Below are positions 49,734-59,834 of a stretch of DNA of 64,000 nucleotides, piece by piece (the stretch's first letter is position 1; every line of letters starts with the position of its first letter). The notes beneath the pieces are model-generated. The model had not been told where the DNA came from. It was given only the letters and a program-made list of their open reading frames with translations, and searched no databases. This DNA is from Daphnia pulex (Eukaryota; Arthropoda; Branchiopoda; Diplostraca; Daphniidae): assembly GCF_021134715.1 (NCBI RefSeq), contig NC_060027.1:3782001-3846000 (forward strand), read 5' to 3'. The position numbers and the translations under genes were made by a program.

Positions 49734-49991
49734 GTGTTCCGAAATTTAAGTAGTTGGCGCTGCGTTCGATATTTAAGACATACCCTCCTTATCACTCGCC
49801 ATTGCGTCATGGCAACGTCAATACAGGTACAGAGTAGACGTATTACACACCTTTTGCAGTTTCGCGTTATTCGCCAGCCCTCGGGCGAGACGACACACAC
49901 GAGATATTCGTCAATAGAAAACAATTCATCCGAGAGAGATTGGTCAATTGGAGGTACCGAAATACAAATGTTGTCCTTGAATAAACAATGA
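49734..49991 (+). CDS. Array copy G: conserved ORF
   Basis: This 85-codon open frame is related to the one in copy E (see 47193-47561). The region upstream, TTTGCTAAAACGGACG to CACTGGAGGACTACGT (about 49627-49702), matches the front of copy A (44108-44197), which marks A and G as the same leader subtype. The MSFPINEQDRRLLGDGG frame starts at 49988, overlapping the end of this one in another frame. Confidence 0.3.
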   Translation: MFRNLSSWRCVRYLRHTLLITRHCVMATSIQVQSRRITHLLQFRVIRQPSGETTHTRYSSIENNSSERDWSIGGTEIQMLSLNKQ

Positions 49992-50520
49992 TGTCATTTC
50001 CAATCAATGAGCAAGATAGAAGACTATTAGGAGATGGCGGACCTTCTAAATATATTCATGGTCAATGTAGTAGGATACGACTTTTCACAGTTTCCGGTCA
50101 TGATCTGATATCAACGCACTTTGAGACGTGGTGCAATTTATATTCTGGGAGATTTCACCAGTTAATTTAAGCATAGCTAGAATAAAGGTCAGGAAAACGC
50201 CCTGCAAGTAACACTCGTTTCGACCGAGTTATCTTTTAGGCTGTTTACCATCGACCGATATTCATCCTACGATAGAAAAGAAAGTTAAAATGCGTTGTCA
50301 TAAGCATTCCATTTGTCTAAAATGTATTAGTAATTACGTCAAAAGAAATTACGCTGCAGTTCGCGCATTTCTGTTTTGAAGTGTGATTGGGCGACAAGCA
50401 GAGACACTCAAACTTCTCATATATCCAGTTCATTTATTATTATCTTAAAAAACTTTTTAATGGATCAATCAAATAACTGAAAATCAAAAATTAAACTAAT
50501 ATTTCACTAATACCTGCAGG

Positions 50521-53500
50521 TGTGCAAATCAGTTTCTAGGCGTCACTCCTACTGGGCCGATCAACTCTTATGGCTGAAATCTTTTCCGGCCTATACCCAC
50601 ATCACCATATAAAATGAAAACGTGGTGTACGTGGTGGTGTACTAATACTATTCCAAATAATTGTCTTGCAATATAATTCTGTCACCTCCTCCGTCAAAAA
50701 CATTTTCCAGACATATTTTATTGCTGAAGTTCTACATAACAACCGCGAATAGAACTAAATATGCTCCTGTTGGTTACGTATAGTTGTTTCCACAATCACC
50801 CTGATTGGTTCTATAGAATAGACCGATTTCTTACGTTTTTCTTAGCTCTTTGAAGTCCCTCGAAATGGCCGCCAAAAGTGGCGCTTCTTCTTTTTGATAT
50901 AATCTTTCGTGATTTATTTGGGCTACGCGAGAGTAATACCCCCCTTAAAAAAAGTTGAAAGGAGAGAAGCAGCAAAGAGATGAGGAAAAAGTTGAAATGA
51001 AATGTGACCGCTCGGGATGTTGTTGTTTGGTCGCGGTCGGTGTTGAGCGCCGGGTGCTTATTATATGCTGAGGCTTTTTAAGCCGATTTTTTTCCCTTTT
51101 TGATTATTTCTTTATTTATTATTATTATTCCTTGCGTGTGTGTAATATAGTTTAGGTTTATTCCCGCTTGTCTCACCGTATATAGCGCGGCTTCGTCGGT
51201 ATATTGTGCGATGTGATTGTGCTCGCGTGCGCTCCTCACAGCACACAGGCCAGCAGCACCGGGACGGCGGCGTTGGCGTGGTGTGCATTTTATCAATAAA
51301 TGACGTGCCGACTGTTTGCTGAGGGGCTTTTCAATATATAGAGAGAATCTCTTGTGCCAAAAATCGCGTTGGCCCGTTTCACTCGCTCTTTTCTTATATA
51401 ATATTACTGTATTGCTGGGCCCCTGCGTCCTATATAGATTCTATCCAGCAGCAGCAGCAGCATCCAGCATCCAGCAGCACAGTTTGCCACCGCCGCCGTC
51501 CCAAAATGCAGCAGCATGGGATCCATTGATACAGCCAAATGGATTTTCTCGTCTCTCAAAAAAGTCTTAGAGACGAGAGAAGAGGCGCGAGCTAGAGGGG
51601 GGAAAGCCTATATACTGATGCTGCTGCCGTCGGTTGCCTTATTCTTTTTATTCCCCGTCTAACTTTCTTCTTCTTCTTCTCTCGATGGAGATATATCTCC
51701 TATATATATTGGGTCGTATGAGGCCGCGTGAGTCCTTGCTCGTTTTCGTGAAAGTGACGGATCGGTCCCGCACATCAGGCCGGAGCTTCTAAAAGTCAAA
51801 AGCTCCAGCACCATTGTCGCATTGATCTGTGCAGCAGCAGCTAAACCATCCAGCACACAGCAGCACACACAGACGCGCGCGCGGACGAATCTATATTATA
51901 ACATCAGAACACAACAGCAGCACATCACAGAATAACAAGAGCACAAGAGCCCGGGAGCTGTGCTGGCTGGCTGGTTGTGCTCCTTTGACACGAACGCTCC
52001 CGTTCTTCTGTTTTTACAAGGATATATATATATCCTTACTATACACACACCTAGACATAGTATATATCGTAACAGCGGGTGAGCGAATATCTAACCGAAG
52101 GTCGATATATATACAAGTATATAATAGAAAAGGTACTTGCCTGTGATGCCAACCGCGGGTGGGTAGGAGGATTGTTTCCTCCTCTCGCTGCTGTGTCGTC
52201 GATTTCAACGTCCGAAAACACGTACACACACTAGACGTATACACAGCACACAGCACACACACAGCAGAGAGCTAGAGACACACACACACAAACACACTGA
52301 CACTGCAACACGCACGGCAGTTCAGGATATACAGTCTCGTAGTACTTTTGTTTTTGTTTTTTTCTTTTTTTGCACGCAGTCACGCGAAAGTGACGGGGGT
52401 TGGAGGAGGTGGTTGGGAGGGAGGGGGGAGAGAGAGATTGTTTGTTCGATATTTACGTAGTGTGACGTCTAGTAGAACTCATCACCGCGCGGCGACCCCA
52501 ACCGCCGCCAAAAAGGAAAGAAAGAAAAAGCCGCGGTGAGGTGTACAGTGGGAGTTGACCCGGTGAGGTTCGCCGACGAGCAGAGATCTTTCCCGCCCGG
52601 AAATCGAAAAAAAGGAAAAAAAAATTGATAATAATCGAAATGTTTTGCAACCGGAGAGAAACGTGATGGCGCCGTATATACGCGCTATACTGCTGCTGCT
52701 ATGTTATTTCCGTTCAGAACATGATTAAACGTTCGAGGGGGAGGTGGGAGCGAATCCGGTGATGGACAAACGGGAGCAGCGGGTCTGCCGCACAGAAATG
52801 GTTACAGCAGTTGCTGCTGTGGCGGTATGACTAAATGACGCCGGGTTATTATTGCTGCTGCGATTCTTTCGGCCGCTCTCGACCAAAACGTCATCAGCGG
52901 TCGTTCGACCCCATCCATGACCCGTTTTGTCTTTGGGGATGTTTTACACGTCCATCGTCGTCGGAGAGATTTTCCTTTCTTTTTGTTTGGCTTGGATGAT
53001 GGGAGTTGCAGGGAATTTTTTTGGTTTGTCGTAGTATCCGGTGGCGCGTGTGCTGTTGGCGCTCCTTCGGGATTTTATTATTTTCACGCGCGGCCACGAA
53101 ACTCAAACAACACTCGGGCGTGAGTTGTTCTCCCTCCCCTCCTCCTCTTTCTTTTGGGTGGCTCACTTTACGGGCGTTTGTGTGCACTTAAACGGACGCG
53201 CCCAGCAGCAGTTTAAATTGAACTATCGGAGCGATGGATGGAAGGAAGGAAAAAGCGACACGAAAAAAAGGCAGCCGCGTAGCCTACGTACTATATAAGT
53301 CCGCAAACATTGGATGTACACTCTGTGTGCTGCTGCGATGGGTCGCCAACAGCACTCGAAACCCTCACCAAACAAACCAGCAAACAAACTCCAACACTTT
53401 TTGTTTTTCTCAAGTGTGTGCAGCAGGATTGTCAGACTCTTTTCTTTAGCTGTGCACGAATCAAATGTCGCGACGAATTTCTTAATTGATTTAACGAAGA

Positions 53501-56500
53501 ATATCAAAAAGGTGACACGGGATTTCAAAATGTAAGCGTTTATGTGTATCTTCTTTTTTGATTGGGGCCAGTCACACACACGTACACACAGATAGACAGA
53601 CACAGCAGAGAGAATCACGAAGGGAGCCGAAAAACGGAGCGGGTCTCTCCTGCGTGAAGGGCAGGGCGTCTATGAAAGGAGCTCACAGCCGGAGCAGCAG
53701 AATGGGGATCGCGGCGCAGCACCGGGACACAACGCGCGGGCGGCCGGGACCGCGGAGTTTGAGCGTGAGGGAGACTTGTCTCTCTCGTGCACAAGTAGAT
53801 CTGGTGGTGCTGGTGCTGAGAGACGAACCCTGGAGGTTATTCTGTGCGCATGTCCGTGCGCGTCGCGTTTTGATAAAGGCCACACAACATCAGCCAAAGC
53901 AAAATGTAAAAAAAAGAAAAAGGGTTTTTTGTTTTTGCCATGGTGCTCCTCCCCGCGACGTCGGCGCTCCGCCGGCGTCTCCGAGCTGCCGGAGGCCAGC
54001 GCTCGTGGTTTAGACAACAGCAACCGAGAGAGAGGTAGATATATGTAATATATATATAAAGGCATCAAGCAAAAGGAGTCTATAGATATAGGATGTGCTA
54101 CATATATATGGATAAAACATATATATTTGATATTATATTCAGCAGGGGAAGAAGCAGCGGCACATATAGCATTCCTCACCCGGCGCGTTTGAATCGATAT
54201 AATAGGAAACGAGACAAGAGACACACAGCCTCTTATCTCTCTCTCTCATCACTATGTGAATATTGTACGCGAATATATGTGTGCAAAATTCGCTCTTTGA
54301 TACTCTTCATCTTTCTTTAGCTATATGATGCTGTGCTGCTGATATAATTTCTGCCGGTTGCTGGTTATAGATGATTTCCGGAGGTTTTCGGATGCTGCAA
54401 AAATCCCCCCCAAAACCACCAGCAGCAGCATCAGACGCCCGGATCTCTTCACCGCACTTAAGGACCTCCCGCGCGTCATCTCATTAACCATTCAGAGTGC
54501 TCTTTGAAACGATTGGCATGCATATATATATAAATTATAGAAGACGGGCGACGCTCTTTGAGTCTATATTAATATATACTGTACATAATATCTCGTGCGG
54601 ATTGGCCGCAACAAGCTCATCTCCAGATTCCACGCTTTATAGTCTTTCTTACACAGTACATATAGCGTCACCGCTTATTATATAACCTTTGAACTTTCTC
54701 TTGTGTTGGTTTTATTTGTATAAAAGACACTGCTGATGCTGCGCTGTATTATGGTTGTGCCGGTGTCGATCGCGGTTTGTGCTGTGCGCTCGATAGCGCC
54801 CCCAATCTCTTTCTTGTTCATTTGCCGATGTGAGAGAAAAGCATCACATAATACATATAGAGAGCACAAGCGGGCACCCCTCTCCTTGCTGGCTGTCTCC
54901 TAGATAGATGTTTTGTGACACGAGATATGCTAGCTGCTGTGCTGCTCTCACGCCCTTGCTGTGTGTGTGCTGTGATGTCGTCTCGGCGCGCTGCTGTGGA
55001 TGGTCAGGCACTGTATATATATGTGTGCTGTGCTGCTCTGCGACTCTTCCGAGCGGAAATCAATAATCTTAACGGGCATATAGTCTCCCGCTCTAGCTCT
55101 TCTCTCTCTATGGCTCTCCAAGCAGCAGCATCGCATGTTGTTGTTGTAAAGGGCGAATATACACACACACACATATATACGTGTGTGTATAGCATATTAT
55201 ACACAACAGCAGAGGCTCTCCTTCAACTTATAGACATCTTTGTGTGCTACTTCGGCTGCTGCTGCTGCTGCTGTCCAGACCAATCATACATATACACACA
55301 GGATAGAACTCGGTCTCTCTCGTCTATGTACATCTATATGCAGCCTATAGATGTCTAGTATATAGCATATAGTGTATATAATATATATTTTCCGTCTCTC
55401 TTGCAGCAGCTTTCGGCCAGCATCCGCTTGGATAATCCAGAGTGGCGGCCCAGGAGTCATGGGAGACAACGAACTATAGATCTATACCTATGATGAGTGT
55501 ACCTATGCTAGATAGATAGATATAATGCAGTCAAGTAGATCTCTCTCTGTATTGAAGCTAGCCGCTCATATATATGCTCGGTTATGTATTATAGCCTAAG
55601 TTGTGTTGGGAATGGATAAGAACTTTGTTATAACGTTAGACACACAAATCCAATTGAGACTGCTGCTGCCCTTTGCTCTTGTATATAACGACCTACTCAA
55701 CAGAGAATGGGCTCCTGAATACTGAAAAGCCGCAATTCGAAGAATGACATGAGCTATATTATAATAATAGTAGCCTTGTACTGAAATCATCACAATATCA
55801 CCATCGCTAATAAATGCGGATGCATTCCGCTTAATAGATTTACAACTCAACGCAACGGCCCGTAAAATATTATATATATAGAGTCCTCGTCGTGCTATGT
55901 TTTGCTGCTTGTTTAGCTTTTTAAGAGGTTTGCGGTTAGATTTATTTCTAAAACAGTATAGCACATATAGGCCCTATACATCACTTGCAGTGCGGAATAT
56001 AAAGAGTATGGCTCCTTTTTTTATTCCGGTCGTACCCTATAGGATGACGCCATCTCATTAACCTGCGTCTCGAGCTGCTTTTCATTTTGATTGCTGGTCG
56101 TTTGTGCTGCTGCTGGGCTCGGCTCGGCTAATATATATGTAACTGTTGGTCCTTCCTTTTGTTCCGCTCTCTGATGCATTTCATTTTATTCCGCCATTAA
56201 ATCAGAGCAGCCCAGCAGCATCTTCTCCAGCAGTTTCAGTGAGAACCGCAGAGCGCGGAGGCAGAAATAAGCCGCAACGTGTGCCTGGATCTCTTTTTCG
56301 TCTTGGAAATGTGTAGGTCTCAAACATAAATTACTAAGTGCGGCTGTTGCTTTGGAATGTATCGTCAATTTGCAATGGCCACTTTATAAAGTGGTAGATC
56401 TATGCAAGCATCTCCGGCTCGGCACAAAGAAGAAGATTTGCAGCTCACCGGCGACCGCGCATTGTGAATAATCATCAAACGAAAGAGAGACCAGCATGCA

Positions 56501-57352
56501 TGTGTAGGTCTATATGTCCTCACAAAGCACAAAAGTCCAGGCGAAATGTTTTGTGGACATGTCGCGGATCTTGCATCATGCTGGGCTCTTCCTGATGGTC
56601 GTGGCAGGGTCGAAAACGACTTGCATTTGTATGTGCGCGCAGCAGGGCTATTTATAGTGGCAACTCTCCTTTGAACTGACGTACGTATATACAGTAATAA
56701 GAAAAACGCGGAAATTGGAGCGATTGAAAACCCTTTTCTCTCTTATTTTTTATTCGAAAAAACACGAAGCTCCTTGTTATATAGAAACGGAAATAAATAT
56801 AAAGAGCACGTTTCCATGGCGATGCCTATACACACACATGATGTGTGTGTGTGTGTGAGCAAAAGCTTAGTCCTATATAGGCTACTATACACAGCATACA
56901 AGGAAACACCAAGTGTGTGTATGCTTAAAAGCCTATTCATTTATTGATAATCGGCTCAGTTTGTCAATCAGCAAAACAGGCACATAAGAAGATTCAGCAC
57001 AGTTGATGCTGCCCGTCTGTGGATGTACACACACACCACCATCGAACGCCCACGCATGACGAGCTGTGTGAGTCGATGAACCCCAGTAGCACGCTGAGGA
57101 GCTAGCGGGCCGGCATCGCAGGAGCATCAGATGCTGCTGTGCTGCTGTGGGAGATCCGAGTGCATCGCCAGTAGGCCTATTATAGATTTGGCGTCAAACA
57201 AAAGAAAAACCTTCTCTCATCTCTGCGGCAGCAGTATAATATAGTATAGTAGAGAGAGAGTATGATTTGGTTGTTTTTCCTCTTCATCGACGCCCATCAG
57301 CGTTCGGGGTTCGCCATTTTGAATATTTCACGATATCTTTATAGGAGCTGCT
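50521..57352. other. Simple-repeat-rich, gene-poor DNA
   Basis: I see no supported gene. Features are CAG/CTG runs (51445-51462, 55256-55273), CA/TG runs, TATA-rich tracts (52021-52034, 54043-54058, 55865-55880) and several perfect inverted repeats. Open frames up to 184 codons (53670-54224) overlap on both strands and have low-complexity, frame-independent composition. Confidence 0.45.
52018..52037. repeat. Perfect 20-bp AT-core palindrome
   Basis: AAGGATATATATATATCCTT is fully self-complementary. It is probably part of the local TA-rich simple sequence. Confidence 0.7.
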
Positions 57353-58045
57353 TTGCTCTTTTTGGTTTTTATTTTTTTTTCAAACCACCCCCTCCACTCT
57401 CTATGTATCCTCCCTCCTTTCTATATTATACTCCCTGTGTGTTGTGCTGCTCCCGTCGGCACTCTCATTCATTTCGGGCCGTTAACTTTTATTATATGCT
57501 GCACGCTGCTGTTGAGAGCCGGGCCGGCCCTCCCTCTTTTTCTCTTTGATGATTCACGACGTGCACATGCGGGTGGTGGTGTTCCTCTCTCCCGCATCAC
57601 CCGATCTCCTCATCATCATGTTGATGATGACGTCGATAAACTGTTGAGCTCTCTTATAATACATCAGCAAACCGACGCAATCATCCAGTTGTATGGGTTC
57701 GATCGTTCCGGGAAAGAAAGAAAAAAAAATAAGACGAAACGGCAACAACAACAACAGGAAAATATCTACACACTAAAGCCATCCCACCAGCCCATCACTG
57801 AACGTTTCGAGTATATTACATATACAAACATTCACGCCGTCAGCAGCATAGAAAGAGAGGCCATCAAAACATTTCCCGATCGACCGGATGCCATCTACCA
57901 TCGTCAAACGGAAATGAAGTCGCTGCTGGCGAGCGAAGAACGGGCGCGACGTATAAAAGTCAACAACAGCAATCGCCTTGGCAAAATAAAACCGACGCCC
58001 AGCAGCAGCTCAAAAATAAAAGGCCACAAAAAGAAATATATATAA
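57353..58045 (+). CDS. Doubtful long ORF
   Basis: This is a 230-codon open frame. Its first half is hydrophobic and looks like translated low-complexity DNA. The second half is hydrophilic and more protein-like, with a poly-Gln run, then AVSSIEREAIKTFPDRPDA and LLASEERARRIKV, and a Lys-rich end. No homology, signal or splice partner is recognised. It may be a chance frame, or a 3' exon that begins around 57640. Confidence 0.2.
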   Translation: MLFLVFIFFSNHPLHSLCILPPFYIILPVCCAAPVGTLIHFGPLTFIICCTLLLRAGPALPLFLFDDSRRAHAGGGVPLSRITRSPHHHVDDDVDKLLSSLIIHQQTDAIIQLYGFDRSGKERKKNKTKRQQQQQENIYTLKPSHQPITERFEYITYTNIHAVSSIEREAIKTFPDRPDAIYHRQTEMKSLLASEERARRIKVNNSNRLGKIKPTPSSSSKIKGHKKKYI

Positions 58046-58872
58046 GAAAAAGAGAAACATTCGCACAATTGATGTTGACGTTAGATGATCTCTCCTTTTC
58101 TTTTTTTCCATCTCTCGTTTATTTTATTTTTAAAAAAGAAATGCATCAGCAAAGAGAAGTCTGTGATGCTGATGGCAACTTATTTCTAAAATACATAGTC
58201 TCGCAACTTTCGACGCCAAGCGCTATACCAGTTGATATAATTAACCAGAAGAATCTATTAAATTGGAATATTACATTTAAGCAGTTGGTCCCGTTTTATT
58301 ATTATTTTCTTTACAGTTTTATATTGATTACATTTCTCTTTTTCATTTCACGTCAGGCTCACCAGCAAGTCCTCGTTCTTAAAATGAAACAAAAATAATA
58401 GAAAGAAATAAAAAAAAACAAACAAACAATAAAATTCGTGATAAATTCGGGATTTCATGGCGGGGAGGAGTTTTTTCTCCCATTTACGGCAACATCGATT
58501 CATTTGGGTTACAAGTACATCGAATTGGCGATTGTGTAGTTGTTGTTTCCATACTCAAAAAAGTCTATATTACTAACGTCCTTGGAGATCTCTGAACCGA
58601 AAATCAAAACGAAACGAACGAACCAGTTCGCCGAGTCCATCTAGGAACGGAAGACCACACCCTCGCAACGCATTGAATGCCACCTGTTTATCGACTATCG
58701 AGGGGGGGAAAGAAAATGTGGAGTACCTAAATAATAACTAAACACAAAAAGAAAAGATTAAAGGGAAAACGAAGAAGTTATTGAAGTGCCATCAAAGTCG
58801 AATCACATTATTAAACGAACAACATCAAATCAAAAGAAATTTCAATTTCGATTGATATGTTGTGCAATTATA

Positions 58873-59749
58873 TTATTCCAGCTCGGCCGAGAAGGAACCG
58901 AATCGGGACCAGTCGAGTTGATGGTGGAAATTGTCGAGGGTGTTGGTGATGAGCAGCGGGAATCCCAGGGCCCTCTGCCTGGTCGACGGTGCGGCCGTGA
59001 TGGGGAAACCGCCGAAGAGTCCGGGAGTGGGCGCGGTCGTGCCCAGAACGCGGTTCAAATGGAAGGCGGAAACGACTTTGCGCAAACGCTCGGCTTCCTT
59101 CTTGCGGTCGACGAACGAAGGGATCAGTTCCGGTTGACGGGCCGGTTCATCTTCGTCGGAAGCCGACGAGTCGTCCGCCTTCGTCATTTTCGGAGTTTCG
59201 ATCTTGGTGGAATCCCACATGGGCATCAGGGCCGCATCGGTCGTCATTTCGGCGGTCATCCCATTGCCGGAAGAAGAAACGGTGGTCGGTGGTGATGCTG
59301 GTGACTCGGCGTCGATGACGACCATGTCCGCGGGTTTCATTTCGGGCATTTCTTCATTGGTCGACATGGTCGAGGCCGTGATAGTCACCACCGTGACATC
59401 CGATTGATGCTCCGCCCGACTTTCCGGCTGCGATTCCGGTTTCTGGGCCGCCACCGTGTTGCGAGAGATCCGCTGGAAGTTCCGGCTGAGCTTCGGCATC
59501 ACTCCTCTACCAGCGCCGATTTCGGCCGTGATGCGAGTGCGGATGGATCCAGCACTGATGGCGACGGTCATTTGAAGCAATACCAGAACCAAAACTGACA
59601 ACGCAATACAGTTGCTCATCTGCTGCATGATATATTAAACCAAAATTCAATCAAATTTCAATTTTAAAAAATTAATGAACAGAATTATTCCCATGATTTG
59701 TTTAATAACCGGTAAAACTATTTTTTTTACTCACATTAGGATAACCCAT
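58873..59749 (-). CDS. Orphan secreted protein with mini first exon
   Basis: Exon 1 (59749-59735) encodes only MGYPN before a GTGAGT donor. Exon 2 (59622-58873) begins QMSNCIALSVLVLVLL after a catgcag acceptor, phase 0. The product is 254 residues. Residues 10-27 are a strong hydrophobic core, with likely signal cleavage after AISA or AISAG (about residue 30). The mature part is low in aromatic residues and rich in Ser, Thr, Glu and Pro (for example VTVVTITASTMSTNEEMPE), with a basic segment DRKKEAERLRKVVSAFHLNR near the C-terminus and an end FGSFSAELE. There is one Cys, in the signal peptide, so no disulfide fold is expected. The splice layout (a few residues, intron, then signal peptide) is common in arthropod secreted and cuticle-type genes. 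The ATG of exon 2 (59628) is possible without splicing. No family is recognised. Confidence 0.75.
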
Positions 59750-59800
59750 GGTGAAAATAAGAGTATGCACTGGGAGATGATGTTGTGTAACTTTGAATGT

Positions 59801-59834
59801 GACTAACGGATGAGCTGCCAGCCCGCTTATATAC
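59801..59834 (-). promoter_or_regulatory. TATA box and initiator of the secreted-protein gene
   Basis: On the minus strand TATATAAG (59834-59827) is followed at canonical spacing by TTAGTC (59806-59801) as initiator, giving a 5' leader of about 55 nt before the ATG at 59749. Confidence 0.65.

Larger units (their letters stand above)
44108..50520. repeat. Tandem array of ~7 diverged 0.7-0.9 kb units
   Basis: Copies run head to tail: A 44108-45044, B 45045-45774, C 45775-46500, D 46501-47213, E 47214-48133, F (partial) 48134-48330 and, after about 1.3 kb of unrelated DNA, G 49625-50520. Most full copies share, in order, a leader, a block around GGGCGATACGACACAC, a block around CATTTCCAAACAATGAAC, the block ATATTCTGGGAGTTTTCACC, a block GCGAAATTACGCTG, and CTTCTCATAATTCCAGTTCA, and end in a CTTGCAG or CCTGCAG. 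There are three leader types: A, E and G; B and F; C and D. Identity looks moderate, with many indels, so duplication is not recent. Short conserved ORF remnants are described separately. I do not recognise the unit as a known transposon, satellite or gene family. There are no terminal inverted repeats or target-site duplications I can see. Confidence 0.8.

Noticed and set aside
53558..54224. Overlapping long ORFs on both strands (151 and 184 codons)
   Set aside because: Frames are open on both strands with low-complexity translations and no splice or promoter context.
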